Program-made: the position numbers and the translations under genes
The notes under the pieces: model-generated
What the model was told of the DNA's origin: nothing
Seen by the model: only the letters and a program-made list of their open reading frames with translations
Database searches by the model: none
Shown here: positions 34,084 through 45,861 of the stretch, in pieces
Numbering within the stretch: position 1 is the first letter of the stretch
Layout of the letters: each line of letters opens with the position of its first letter
Source: Zelopaecilomyces penicillatus
Taxonomy: Eukaryota; Ascomycota; Sordariomycetes; Hypocreales; Pseudodiploosporaceae
Direction of reading: 5' to 3'
DNA length: 64,000 nucleotides
NCBI GenBank assembly: GCA_005765155.1
Contig: VCCP01000006.1
Location: 1,500,501 to 1,564,500 of the forward strand

Positions 34084-34761
34084 TCACTTCATAGTCGAGT
34101 TGGCCCTGGGGGACATGTTAGAAAGGCGTCTGGCCCAGGGCACATATAATGCTTACTGGTCCAGGCCCAGGTAGTCTGCCGCAGCGAGCAGCTCGAGGCA
34201 AAGCTCCACGGGAATGTCCATATCAGGGACATCCTCGCTGTTCCTGTAACGGTACCAGTAGTGAAAGTACTCGACCACTTTGTCAAGTACAACCCCACTA
34301 TCCATTCGTCAGCAGGCGAACTTCCGCATCTGCATGAAGAACGAAACTAGATGGAACGTAATGGACGGTCGGTTCAAGTGTAGTGAAGAATCAATCAAAC
34401 CAACCCGAGCCGTCAGTGAAGAGGCGTCTGGGTCCGGGAACCGCAGACGACCTGCGGCAATGATGCTGGTGGTTTGTCAAGGCATATAGCTTTGTTGTCG
34501 TCATGCCAGTTGTCAATCATGGGCACGTTGACCTCTCGCTTACCTCATCTCCTGGAACACACAGCGTGCATCTTTGGCTTCAGCAAACTGGCCTAAAAAC
34601 GGCTGTGAGCTCGCACAGCAACCATTGGGGGATCCCATCACTATTCACGCACTCCGAACATCCAGCATGCCCTTGATGATAGGGCTCACCATGGCGGCGT
34701 CACGCAGCACCACAAACTCGAAGCCATCGGCCGAGACAAGTGTGACGTACTTGCTAGACAT
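34084..34761 (-). CDS. elc1: Elongin C (Skp1/BTB fold), four short exons
   Basis: Exons 34653-34761, 34544-34592, 34157-34297 and 34084-34105; 106 residues. None gives a long open frame, so it was found by reading the minus strand. Exon 1 encodes MSSKYVTLVSADGFEFVVLR and SPIIKGMLDVR; exon 2 SQFAEAKDARCVFQEM; exon 3 LDKVVEYFHYWYRYR and DMDIPVELCLELLAAADYL; exon 4 (22 nt) the last residues. Each phase matches and donors are GTGCGT, GTAAGC and GTAAGC. If the last intron is not removed, a TAA follows the same LGLDQ end. Elongin C is the Skp1-like adaptor of Cullin ubiquitin ligases and, with Elongin A, promotes removal of stalled RNA polymerase II. The fold and length (about 100-112) agree with the family. 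Confidence 0.9.
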
Positions 34762-35481
34762 GTTGACCACCGTGGGGAAGGGAACAGTTGCGGTAGTCGT
34801 CGCAGAACTCTGTGCAGATGCTGGTAGTTGGAGGAGGGGAGGGTGAGGTTTAGGAGTGAAGAGAAGGTTGTGTGTAAACGCGTCTGCGTGATGGAAGATG
34901 TAGAAAATTTACAACTCTCGCACGGACCAGTAGCCGGCGCCCGAAGCGCCGTGCTGCTTGGGTGCCTCAGGTATTTTCAGTGATTGCAGGTGCCCACAGC
35001 TGTCTGGGCCCAGCGTATTCACCAGCAGCGCCTCAACGCCTGTCGTTGCCCCGTCAACTGGGCCGCTGGGACTGCTGGGGGCCTGACGCAAGCCACAGGC
35101 ACACCGTCCCACCATTTGGTTGCCCGGAGCGAAGCGCTGGCCAGGCCCATGTGAGCTCCAGTCAGCGAACAGCTACAATCTCGCATCCCGTCAAATTCCC
35201 AACCATCAACTATCGGCCGCAACTGCAGCGTCTCTCGTCTTTCCCATCCCACGCGCCGCAACTCTGCTCTGTGTTCTGTTTCTTATTGCTCCGCATTGTT
35301 CCTCTCCAGCATCTCCAAAGCCTAAATCCAGCACTTTTTTTTTGACTCAAGAGACGCCAAAAAGCAAGTCTCGGCCTTACACCGTCTCGGCCTGGCTGCA
35401 TCCCATCCCTATTTGGCCGCGACCGCAATAATAACTTTCGGAGACGCACACACACGAGCAACTCGGGTTGCCGCCCGCACA
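34762..35481. promoter_or_regulatory. Divergent promoter Elongin C / RHO4
   Basis: This is 720 bp between outward-facing start codons. It ends in a T9 run and a C/A-rich leader ahead of the Rho gene. No coding frame was supported. Confidence 0.45.
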
Positions 35482-36435
35482 ATGTCCACATATCAATACC
35501 GCAACTCATATTATTCGCAATCCACCAACGATCAGCCCCGGCGCGACCAGCGTATGCGCTCCAGTGAAGGCACCATCAGCACCACAAAGAGCTCGTCCAC
35601 AGGCCGAGAATCATCAGCGACACACATGACGGAGGCTCCTACATACTCGAAGAAGATTGTTGTTGTCGGCGATGGAGGTTGTGGCAAGACCTGTCTGCTC
35701 ATAAGCTACAGCCAGGGTTACTTTCCAGAGGTAAATGAGCAATGGTCAACTAGACTTTCGTCGCCATAGAGGGTAGACTGCTGACATCTGATCGGTGCAG
35801 AAATATGTACCAACTGTATTTGAGAACTATATCACCTACCCAACACACTCACCTACCGGCAAGACAGTAGAGCTGGCTCTGTGGGATACCGCTGGACAGG
35901 AGGAATACGACCGTCTGCGACCGTTGTCGTATCCGGAAACCGATCTAATCTTTGTGTGCTTTGCCATTGATTGCCCAAACTCGTTGGACAATGTGCTAGA
36001 CAAGGTATGTTTTGCCATTTCAGCTTTGCATGTGCATGAAAATCCAACGAAACATAAACTAACTCAAATGTTCAGTGGTACCCTGAGGTACTTCATTTCT
36101 GCCCTTACACACCTCTCGTCCTGGTGGGCCTGAAGTCGGATCTCCGTTACAAGAAGACGTGCATCGACATGCTGAAAACCCAGGGGCTCACCCCTGTCAC
36201 CACCGAGCAGGGCATGGTGGTCGCCAAAAAGATGAACGCCCAGTACATGGAGTGCAGCAGCAAAGAGATGCGAGGAGTCGATGAGATTTTTGAGCGCGCC
36301 ATCCTCACAGTCGTCGCCAACGATCGAAGAAATGCAGAGGCTTCCATGTCTCACGCCGACAACGGTGACGGCAAGAACCCGCTACCCGGAGTCGGTGTTC
36401 CTAAGAGGAAGAAGAGACGGTGCAACTTTCTCTGA
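35482..36435 (+). CDS. rho4: Rho-family small GTPase Rho4
   Basis: Three exons: 35482-35730, 35801-36004 and 36076-36435, phase 0 throughout; 270 residues. The first 55 residues are a polar Ser/Thr/Arg-rich extension, typical of fungal Rho4 and absent from Rho1/Cdc42. Then come G1 GDGGCGKT (63-70), switch I YVPTVFENY, G3 WDTAGQEEYDRL, the GLKSDLR guanine-binding motif and CSSKEMRG. The C-terminus is a basic stretch with CNFL, a CAAX box expected to be geranylgeranylated. Rho4 acts with formins and septins in septum formation and hyphal polarity at the plasma membrane. Extension length and CAAX support Rho4 over other Rho types. It converges on DAD1. Confidence 0.92.
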
Positions 36436-37212
36436 AACACCGAAAAAAGGCTTCTTGCAACACCCGGTTTTTATTTGCTGTTCGCACTGAGCGTAGAGAA
36501 TGAGGCTTTGGGCAGCTCAATAGCAGCAGCCAAGGAAAAGACGACTGGTTCGAGAGATACAGAATTGTAATGACCATTGGATGAAATCATTGTCTCTTTA
36601 CGAACTACTGCACATTTATTAACGAACGACGCGATGACCCTGTCGCACACGCACGGCGGGGCGCGCCCGATGATATGACAGATGATGGGAACGACTAGAT
36701 GGTGCATCTGTCAAGAGGAGGCCTTGTTATATAAATTGAAGAGCTCTCCGTGTCGGCAACCGTTTTCTCGAGAAGGCCACTCAATCAAACCGTTTGCAAG
36801 AGAAATCTTGTCGGAGGATAATACGAGGAGCCGGGGGAAAACGCTGACGTGTATGAAAGAGGTTTAGGATTGTGTGGTTGAATATTTTGCGAACCTTTTT
36901 ATTCTGTGGCTTTTTTTTCCGCCGTTCTTCATCTTTCTTTTGTAGCATGATAGCTGTTGAGTTCAGTTGGGGCTTGGGTTGGGACATATGACCATTTTGC
37001 ATCTTCAATCCTTGCCAATCTCCGCATGTTTCTATATCGTGAATCCCAGTGAATACAAGCCAATAAGTTCAATGTGCAGAGTGATTTTTTTCCCCCAACA
37101 TTTATACGTCATGTAATAATTAACTGAGCCCGCTCGTCCAAACATCATATGCCCTTCTTGTCCTATTATGCCTTCCTCCAGCCTCTTTCCTAAGGGGGTA
37201 TCATTATGCGTA
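36436..37212. other. Convergent 3' region, RHO4 / DAD1
   Basis: There are 777 bp between stops, mainly AT-rich in 36870-37060 with a T8 run. No gene was seen. Confidence 0.4.
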
Positions 37213-37769
37213 TCATTGATGTGTAGTATCGTCCTCTTCATCGTGCTCATCCCCTTCCTGCTGTTCACTCTGCTTATCCTGTCCCTCTTCCTTGGCCATG
37301 ACGTTTTCAAACTGTGACCAGAGCGCTTCGACTGACGAGAACTCGTTACCGACCTATTTGCCCATATTAGAGCCCGCGTCGATAATTTTACGTCAATTCA
37401 AAGAGAGAGGATGGAACCATCTGCGTAGCAGGTCCATCCCTTCTTGGGCAAGAATTCGTGCCTAGCCCAGCCTGGACAGAAACGCATCGTTTGGGGAAAA
37501 CTAGATTGTGGAAAAAAGACGTACGGTAATGACAGCCTCGAGTGATCGGTTAAGCTTATTGATGTTCGCAAGGACCTGCTCAAAGTTCTAAACCCAGATT
37601 GTCAGCTCTTTATCTTGTCAAATTGAACGTTGCACTTCATTTGAAAGGAAAACGCTGGAAGTGGTTTATTTACCACGGCAATGTCCTCAAGGATCGCCTC
37701 CCGCTGCTGCTCAAAGTACGTCTTTTCACGTGTCTCCATCGCCGAGGTAGGCCGCTGATTGGAAGCCAT
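37213..37769 (-). CDS. dad1: DASH/Dam1 complex subunit Dad1
   Basis: Three exons: 37674-37769, 37525-37587 and 37213-37353, all phase 0; 99 residues. The N-terminus has YFEQQREAILEDIAV, then NFEQVLANINKLNRSLEAVI and VGNEFSSVEALWSQFENVM, the full conserved Dad1 domain (about residues 18-75). The tail is acidic and Gln-rich. Dad1 is one of ten subunits of the DASH ring that couples kinetochores to microtubule plus ends in mitosis. The exons are too small to stand out as frames; the domain itself fixes the splice sites. It lies 612 bp upstream of the Snt1-like gene's stop, on the same strand. Confidence 0.92.
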
Positions 37770-38381
37770 GTCGGTGTGCCAGCCGTTGTCTGAAAGATCA
37801 AGATACGGGCTGGATAAGAGCTTCCACAATGTCTTTTGTTGGCAAGCAAGAAGCCTGCCCAGACCTCCGATATATCGGAGCCTGGCAGTTGATACGCGAT
37901 ACACGCTCCCTATTTTAGCGGGGTATGTTCGGCATTTAAATGACCCCACTATCAATAACAGCTGGACCAGCTGGACCAGCTCTTAAGTATTGACACCCGA
38001 ATAACAGAACCTACTACGTCTCTATCAGAATTCACATTTATGTAGCATTTCAAGTTTATACAGTTCTGAAGATAAGCTCATTAATCAGTTGAGGGTACAC
38101 CTAATCACTCATGCATACAAAATACAAAGTTCACACCAATAATAATAATAAAAGAAAAAAGTATTTGCCGTGAACATGCCCCCTTAGGCGCCGGTGCCCA
38201 ACTCGACTCCCTTTCTCCCAGAGAACTCCATGCTCCACCACCATCTCCATTTCATCTTCCCATGACAAAATTCAGACTGGCAAAGTGACAAGTATACAGT
38301 GGAAAAGAAAGAAAAAGGCGGCAAAGGCCTGAGAACAAAATATCAAGAAACACTAAAACTATTTCTGCCGGGTTTGGATCT
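37770..38381. promoter_or_regulatory. DAD1 promoter and 3' side of the Snt1-like gene
   Basis: There are 612 bp on the 5' side of DAD1. It includes an AATAATAATAATAAAAG stretch at about 38140-38156. No gene was seen. Confidence 0.4.
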
Positions 38382-41300
38382 TCATCGTCCATACCGATCT
38401 GGATGGCGATCGTATTCGTGGGGCCTGAGACCTCTAGCCATCATGTCCCGAGGATCTCTAGGATCCCGGGGGTCTCTGGGGTCCCTTGGGTCCCTATGAT
38501 CTCTATGGTCTCTGGGATCTCTAGCATCCCTATGCTGCACATCTCTTGGATCTGGTGCGGGATAACCTGGCCCCTGTGGCTGTTGTGGTGGTGGTGGGCC
38601 CCGAGAGTCGTATACTCCCGGTGTGTAGCTACGGCCCGGTACCTCTCGTGGATCTCGAGGCGGACCTGGTCCAGGGGTCGAGGCATATCTTTGATATTGT
38701 TGAGCAGATTGCGGGATAGACTCTGGGGCTCGGGATGATGGTGGGTAGCGTCCCTGCATCGCATGCTGCTGCTGTTGCTGTTGCTGAGACATACCAGAGG
38801 CCCCCGATCCATAGATTGATGGCGGCCCTCGATCGTCCCTCATCCCCATGTGGTGTTGCTGCTGGGGCGGGGGAGGCGCCGATGCCCAGCCTTGCGCTGG
38901 AGTTCCAGGCTTCGCTGAGCCGTGTTGCGATGACCAAGACTGCTGGGGCGGCTGAGCCTGGCTTGCCTTTGGCGGTTGTGTTGGCCAGCCTCCGCCTTGC
39001 TGCTGCATAGCAGAAGACGGCGGTTGATGACCAGATGGCCAAGCGTTTTCACGACTAGCTTGCGGAACTTCACGAGTCCTTGGGGCCGATCCGTGAACCG
39101 AATATTGTGGAGGTGGTGATGCTGCATGCGGTGGCTGAGCGGACGAGTTGTATGGTGTAGGATAGCCAGACTGCGATTGATACTGGGCCTGGCTCGGCTG
39201 GGCAGGAGGGGGATACCGATGCGATCCTTGTGGCGAATTGGTTCCGCTTGCTGGGTGGCTTTGCTGGAACGCATGTTGCCTGTAGTAGTCTCTGTCGGCA
39301 GGATTCGGCTCTGATTGATGGCCCCGAGGTCCGCTCATGTGCTGCGATGGTGTTGGAGAGGCTGCGTAGGTAGGCTTCAAGGATGGCATAGCTGAAGGTC
39401 CGCTTGGCGGGCCACGTCCGTAAGGTGGGTATTGGGGTTCTGGTTCCCGCCGCATTTGTGATGGTGGTGCAGACCCGGGTGGCAGGCGGCCCATGGACTG
39501 AGCCGGCGGCGTTGGGGATGGACCGGGGGGGTGATTGTTTGTGACCTCGTTGACTCGCTTCGGTGGAGGAGGAGGATCATCATTGAGTAAGGACATGATG
39601 TTCGATGTCTTCCGTGGTTCCGGAGGACGTGCTGGAGTAAGTGCCGGCATGGATGTAACTGCCTGAGGTGGTGGAGCTCCGTAAGGATCTTGCACAGGGC
39701 CAGAAGACTGTCTATGGTGCATAGATGAGACGGGTCTGGATATAGGATGTGCCAACGGAGGAGATTGGGCTGCCGTAGCGTCATCCAGCAACGCACGCAT
39801 GGGCTGTGATGTCTGTTGCTGGACGGAAGGCGGGTATGGGGGGCCAGCGTTGGGCCGCGATGATTCTTGGGCCACTTGTCTTCCTAATGAAAGTGGTTCT
39901 CGTGGTGGTTGACCATGGCTTGGCTGATGGCGATGCCCAAATGGTTCGTATTGACGTTGTGGTGGCGCTTCGGGGTCTTGTTTGATCCTCATCGTCTGGA
40001 TTTCGGCCTGTCGAGCTGCTTCTCTCTCCCTTTCTCTTTCCCTGTCCTTTTCCCTTTCCCTCTCTTTCTCCTGTTCCTTTTCTCGTTCCCTCTCCGCCCT
40101 ATCCCTGTCCATATATCGCTGGTGCAGCTTTTGCAAATGCTTTTGCTCTTGTATAATAAGCTGTTCCTGCCGTTGGGATTCTCGTGATTCTCGTTCTCGA
40201 ACAAGTTTGTCACGTGTCATCCGATCCATCTGCTCGCGCTCGCGCTCGGCCATGGCGTCGGGATGGTTCGAATGAATGGGCTGGGCCGCGGCTAGAGGAC
40301 GTGCCTCTCGAAGTTCGGGAACCTGACTTGTAGGTGCTTTCTGTGGCAGAGGTACACGTTGCTGTTGTTGAGGAGGCGGGGGTTCACGCTCACGTTCAGA
40401 GAAACCGAATGGTTGGAGGGGCGCACGCAGAGGGCGTACAGTAGGTGAAATGGCTTGTACAGGCGTCTGTGGTGCTGAGTGTTGTTGCATTGCGAGCGGT
40501 TGTTGTACAGGCGCCTGTGCGATTGGGACTCCATAATTCGAAAACGGTTGGGTTCGAGTTTGCTGTACAGGGGTCGCCTCCGTTTTGACTTGAGAGGGCT
40601 CGCCATGAATTTCGCCCCCGGGAGCAACTGCCAGAGGTCTCGAGGTAACAGGTGTGGTGTTATCATACCTTCTGCCACGTCCACCAGTGGTCGGTTGCGG
40701 AGGCTCTGGTCTTTTCTCTCCCCTGGCTCGCTTTGCGTCAGCTTCTTGGACGAGGACCTCCCACTCCGTCTTTCCCTGATCCTTTTGGCGCACAAAGTAA
40801 TTTTTGACCTGTGTTTTGAAGAAGAATAAAATTAGCATAGCTAGAAAAATAAAAATAAAAAAGATGAGTCAAGTAGAAGCTTACCATGACAGCCGTCTTG
40901 GACCCCATATGAGCCGCAATAGCTGTCCAATCAGATCCAAATGCTCTGAGCAGATGAGGAAAGTCGTTTGATTCGGATACACTCCAATAACTTGAGGCTT
41001 GAGTCGGGGCCTTTCGCTCAGGGGTGGCAACCGCTGCCGGTGGCGGCGGAGGTTGAGCCAAATTGAAGGTAGTCATAGAAGCTTGGGGTGGAGGCAATGG
41101 TTCGGGTCTAAGAGAAGGAGCCGCCATAACGTCTGTGATTGAGGTCGCGGGAACTGGTTTGAGTCGCTCAAGGGGTTGAACAGGTTGCGGCTGCATAGAA
41201 AACGGTGGAGGCTGGACGCCAGGAGGGGCCGGTTGCTCAAACGGCAGAGGAATTTGGTGGATGTCAGAGGGCGTGGTAGTCTGAAACTCGACATTGAGCG

Positions 41301-44300
41301 CCCGAGAGTTCGACCGCGAACGTCCCTTGACAGCACCGGATGTTGAGGCAGGGACGAGAGTCTGTCCCGGCTTCGGCGTCTTCATTTCCCTGTCCTTTTC
41401 TTTTTCTTTCTCCTTGTCCTTCTCTTTCTCTTTTTCCTGTTCTTTATCCTTTTCTTTTTCCTTGTCCTTGTCCTTTTCCTTTTCCTTGTCTTTATCTTTG
41501 TCTTTGGCGGCCTTTCTTCTCCCCTTTCTTCCGTCCACCTTTTCAGGCTGATCCCCTTTGCCAAGGGCTGAGAGTCCACGTCGGCCCGGGGTTCCAGCAG
41601 GTGTGTTTTCGCCGTCAGTTTGAGGTTGCTCGAATCCCCATGTTGGGGCAGCGGCGCGGCGAGGTCTTCGTCTCTCTCCGTTCTCCCCCCCAGGCTCCTG
41701 GTTCTCCTCCGCTTCGGGCTCGCGATTTCCAAGTTCAGATACCAACGCGCTGGATCTTTGCTTGCCTCTCCCACCCTTCTTGCGCCTCTTAGGCTGCTTT
41801 TTGAGTTTCTCCTTGAGGTTGAGTTCCTTCTTCATCAAGTAGTAAAATTGTATACAGGTGCCAAAGTCGCGGTTCGGAACGGCCTCTGCAATCTTTCCCC
41901 ACTGTTTTGGAAGTTCCAGATACCTTTTCTCGAAGAGTTGGGATTCTTCATTGGTGAAGTTGTTGATGGGTGCAAGTACTTGCCAGGCCGAGACAAGTCT
42001 GTCCTGGGGCATATAACCAGTCTCGTCTTTGTACTGAATCTGGGCCCTGGCTTCTCCGTCCCAAAACATATCTGGAATCACAGCCTCCTTATCGCTGCGG
42101 TATTTTTCCTTTTGCATCCTCAGTTCCCGTTCCTTTCTCTCTTCATCTTCACGCATGGATGCCTGGAGTACCCGTTCTAGATCCCGTTCGGTAGCGAAGC
42201 GTCGACCAGATCCTCTACCCTCGGGTCTTGGCTCAGGCAGTGCGGGACCTATAATATCTGCGGCAGGTGCTGAGACCGAAAATTTATCCCTGCTTCTGAC
42301 AGCGGTGGGGTCATTGGACCTGGTGAAGTGGAGATAACCCAAGTAGTTTTTAGAGTAACATTTGCGGTCATCCTCTTGCAGATTAGTTCTATCGAGATGC
42401 AGTTTTCGTAAATGTTCGGTGACAAAGTCATCGATTATAGGATCTGATGCCAAGGTTGATAAGAATTCTCTGTCCTTGTCCCAAGGTTGAATGCCAAAAT
42501 CCGGAAGACTTTCCAGTGGAGGTGTTGACATGAACTGTCTAACACTGTCGACATTCATGTACGTGTCGTCCTCAGATTCTGTCTCGTCATCATCTTCGTC
42601 TTCAACTTGAGAAGGTGTGCTTGGCGGCTTGGATTCTGCACCAACTACCTCCATCGGAGCATCTGGCAACTGTTCTGAGGGTCGCTGCTCGTCAGTCATG
42701 TTAGCCACAGCAGCCACAACTTCCTCGACCTTCTTTGGCTCAGGCTCCACAATGGTTGAGGGGACTTCGACGGTTGGTTGGTTATCAATAATCGTGAGTG
42801 GCAGACCCAAACTCTCTTCGTCCACATCCATCTGCTCTGATTTAGGCGGAGGCTTGATGACAGGATCTTCTACCAGAGGTACTTCTTTTGCTGTTTCTAT
42901 TGGCAGTTGCTTACTCTCCTCCACAACTGGTGCCTCTTTTTCCTTGGCCAAGATCTCTTCATCACCGACCTTGATATCTTGGGGCAGATTTACTGGTGGC
43001 TCGTCTACCTTGTCGTCTTGGACCTCAGGGATGGGTAGAACATCCGCCAACATTTCTGTCAACCCTTCGCCATCGCTTAAAATTCGTACCATAGATCCAT
43101 GAGACAAAGCAGCGAATCGTCCAATCACTTCCAATGGTAGACTTGGCTTGTGGAGTTTGTTCAATTCTGCCTCGGTCTTCTCGATTTCCATGGCAAAATA
43201 GTCGGCCATATCCTCATCATCGGATTCGGAAGGCTCCGCTGACGGTGTAACCTTGGCAGGTACCACAAACCTGACAATCCCAATTGTCAGTCGTTTTCGT
43301 CTTGCAGCATCCTTTAGCACTCCTTTTGTTTCCTTGACTCCCTTATCGACCACAGTCTTCGGCATTGACTCGATTTTCGGTGGCGGAGCAGTTTTCTCAG
43401 TTGGTTCAATGGGTGTGTCAAAAGGTTTCGTGTCATGATCTGACGATCTCCTCCACAAATGCATCTCGTCCTCTGATCTCGATGTGATCTCTCCTGGTTC
43501 CGCACTATGATGAGAGCGCATTCGGTTCTCCAATCCCGACGTGTAGGAGTCAGACTTGGCATCACTACTGCGAGGTCGTCTCTGGTCGGATTGTTCGGAC
43601 TGCGAATTGGCGTGTTGGAAGGGAGCAGCTCGCTGTGGCGCAAAGCTTTGTGATCTCATAGCGTTTGGAGATTCCGGTACCTTCTTCAGATTTGGGTTAA
43701 TCCATTGATTACTGGAAAGGCGGTGTTGTTTCTGCTGCTGTGCTCGAGGACCTACTGGAATAGGATTGTTATTATCATGAGCCTTGAAGGGTCCCATTGG
43801 AGGAACAACTGCTTCACTCGGCCCAGCCTGTCCGGCTGATGTGGGACGTTCGCCGAAGGCTTTCGGGGCAGTCGGTGGTATTTTGCTGGCAGTCCCAGCA
43901 GCAGCTGAGCTGTCGACAACAGGGGTATTGCGATTGGGTACTGATCCAAATGCTGGAGCAGATGGTGCAACGGGAGGAGGTGAAACCTCTTTGTTCTGCG
44001 CAGCAGTTTCTTGCATGGCGGAAGCCCGAGCCTCCATTTTGGCACGGAATAGCTCTCGGTCACCACGGTCTCTGTCATCGCGAGGGTCGCGTCGCGCATC
44101 GGTTTCTGGATATCTGTCTCCCCGATCTCGTTCGTCTCGCTCCCGACCCCAGCGCCCTTCTTGAGAGCGGCTTCGAGGATATCGGTCGCCACGATCGTCA
44201 TAGGGAACCCGTCCCCGGCCTCTTTCTGCCGGCCAGTCACCCCTTCCACCTCTTCCACGGCCTCGCACAAATCCACCACCACGTGGAAATGGAGCCATGC

Positions 44301-45023
44301 CAAACGGGGGCTCAGAGGAAGAAGATCCGGCTGACGGTGGGCCGCCGTCCCTGGAACCACGGCGAGATCTATCGGCGTCTAGAGGTGGCGCGTCCCGGTC
44401 TCTGTCTCGAAAGTCTCGAGTTGGCGACCTTGCCCTTCCAATTGGTGATCGCCGTGATCTAAAGTCTCGCCATTCTCGGTCTCGGTCGCGCTCGCGATCT
44501 CGTTCCCGACTTCTCTCGTCGCGGTATCGATCCCGATAATCAATGTCCCTGTCTCTCCCACGGTCTCTGCTGTCATCTCGTCCTGACCATCCTCTTCCTC
44601 TACCACGTCCTCTCCCACCTCTGTATTCGCCAACGAACCCTCCTCCTCTGGGTCCACTTGGTGGGTCGATGAGAGCCTTGGGACCCCGTGGCGGCTCCCG
44701 TCGCAACTGATCCCCGAATCCATCTCTGCCGGGTGGAAAACCTGCCGGATTCGATCTCGCTTCTGCAGATGATCGACGTCTGTCACCATCACTATAATGC
44801 GACGCTCGATCAAAGCGATCAGGAGATCGGTCTCTAGGTGATCTAGATCGACGATCCGCGTCGTATCTGGAATATCGGGAGGCCCTAAAAACGGTTTGCA
44901 TCAGTATATCAACGCTCCATAAAGGTTATCGGGCGGACATTAGGGGGGGCTTCGACTCCAAATGCAGGGCGCCAGCCGAGTATCGTCGCACAGCTTGAGG
45001 TTGCGAGCGCGCAGCACATACAT
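38382..45023 (-). CDS. snt1: Large SANT-domain corepressor, Snt1/NCoR-like (Set3 complex)
   Basis: Exons: an initiator exon ending in AT at 45022-45023, then 40885-44884 and 38382-40808; 2142 residues. The intron 44885-45021 (donor GTATGT, acceptor TTTTTAG) splits the start codon AT|G, giving MASRYSRYDADRRSRS. An unspliced ATG at 44901 gives almost the same protein but sits in the intron end. The N-third is Arg/Ser/Asp-rich (RDRDRD). The middle has a first SANT domain (FTNEESQLFEKRYLELPKQW) and a Lys/Glu repeat. A second SANT (SVSESNDFPHLLRAFGSDWT) is interrupted by the 76 bp intron at VM|VKNYFVRQ. The C-terminus is Gln/Pro-rich with DPR repeats. Two SANT domains of this kind occur in Snt1, a scaffold of the Set3 histone deacetylase complex, and in animal NCoR/SMRT. 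Confidence 0.82.
38443..38530 (-). repeat. Coding repeat encoding DPR/DHR units near the Snt1-like C-terminus
   Basis: A tandem array of about nine-base units (GAYCCYMGR type) encodes repeated Asp-Pro-Arg and Asp-His-Arg, ending just before MMARG. Such arrays are prone to length change between strains. Confidence 0.7.
41390..41515 (-). repeat. Coding repeat encoding Lys-Asp/Lys-Glu dipeptides in the Snt1-like gene
   Basis: About 40 residues alternate Lys with Asp or Glu (KDKDKEKEKDKDKE...), from imperfect AAGGAY/AAAGAR units. A second, Arg/Glu-rich array encodes REREKEQEKERER-type sequence at about 40010-40110. Both are expected to form long charged single helices. Confidence 0.7.
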
Positions 45024-45861
45024 GTTCAATGGCGGACCAGCGCCGGACAAATTACTGCACGGGTGACGCTGGTCCCATCCAAAAATAAGCAGATACGCGA
45101 ACGGAGAGTGGTTGCTCGTAACTGTAGTTCAACTGTCGAGCCTCGCAGGCCTGGTAATTCAATAGCCGTATGTGATGGATGAGTGATAGTGTTGGCTTAG
45201 CCTCGGGCGCGAGCTGCAGATGGCAGTAAATGGAGATGGAGGGCGCAAGTCTTCTCAGATCTTATGCCGGAGAGTGCCCTGTCGCGCGGTTACAAGCGAT
45301 CGCAGGCGTGTGTTGATGTTGAAAGTCGTCGGGGGGGCTCGATGGATGAAGGAGGTCGAAGATGTCGAGGTTCCACAGTTGGTCGAAATACGTCCTCGGA
45401 CAGATTCGCGTGGCGCTTGGGCGACCCAGAGCGTTCACTGCCGCGCGCCGCTAGGTCGTTTTGGGAACCACAGGCGGTTATTGGGGGAGTCCAGGACAAA
45501 AGCACAGAGCACACACAGTAACCTACGGGTACCCAGAACTGTGTAATGCGGGGCCCAGGAAAATCTAAACCACAGCGTTGCGAATCACAGCGCAGTCGGT
45601 GGGCACAAGAGAAATCCATTTAGATGCACGATTTAATCATCTCAAATGGATCACTATTTCAGAGACCAGTAGCATGTAATACTGTTGTTGTAAAAATTAC
45701 TGGAATTCTTCAGCAACCCCCCATTCTGTACACTCCAACGTCTCAACGCTTGGAACTCAACTGCTCTCATACCACCAGTTGTCATCAATAAACTATTACA
45801 ACAAATTCCAAATCCATACACCCCAATATCCCCAATACACTTTTTTTTCCATTATAGAATC
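45024..45861. promoter_or_regulatory. Divergent promoter Snt1-like gene / deoxyhypusine synthase
   Basis: This is 838 bp. The DHS side has a CCAATA...T9 leader directly before the ATG at 45862. No coding frame was supported. Confidence 0.45.

Noticed and set aside
39909..40275. Plus-strand frames opposite the Snt1-like gene
   Set aside because: They are shadows of the Arg/Glu repeat (poly Leu/Ser/Phe), typical of antisense reading of repeats.
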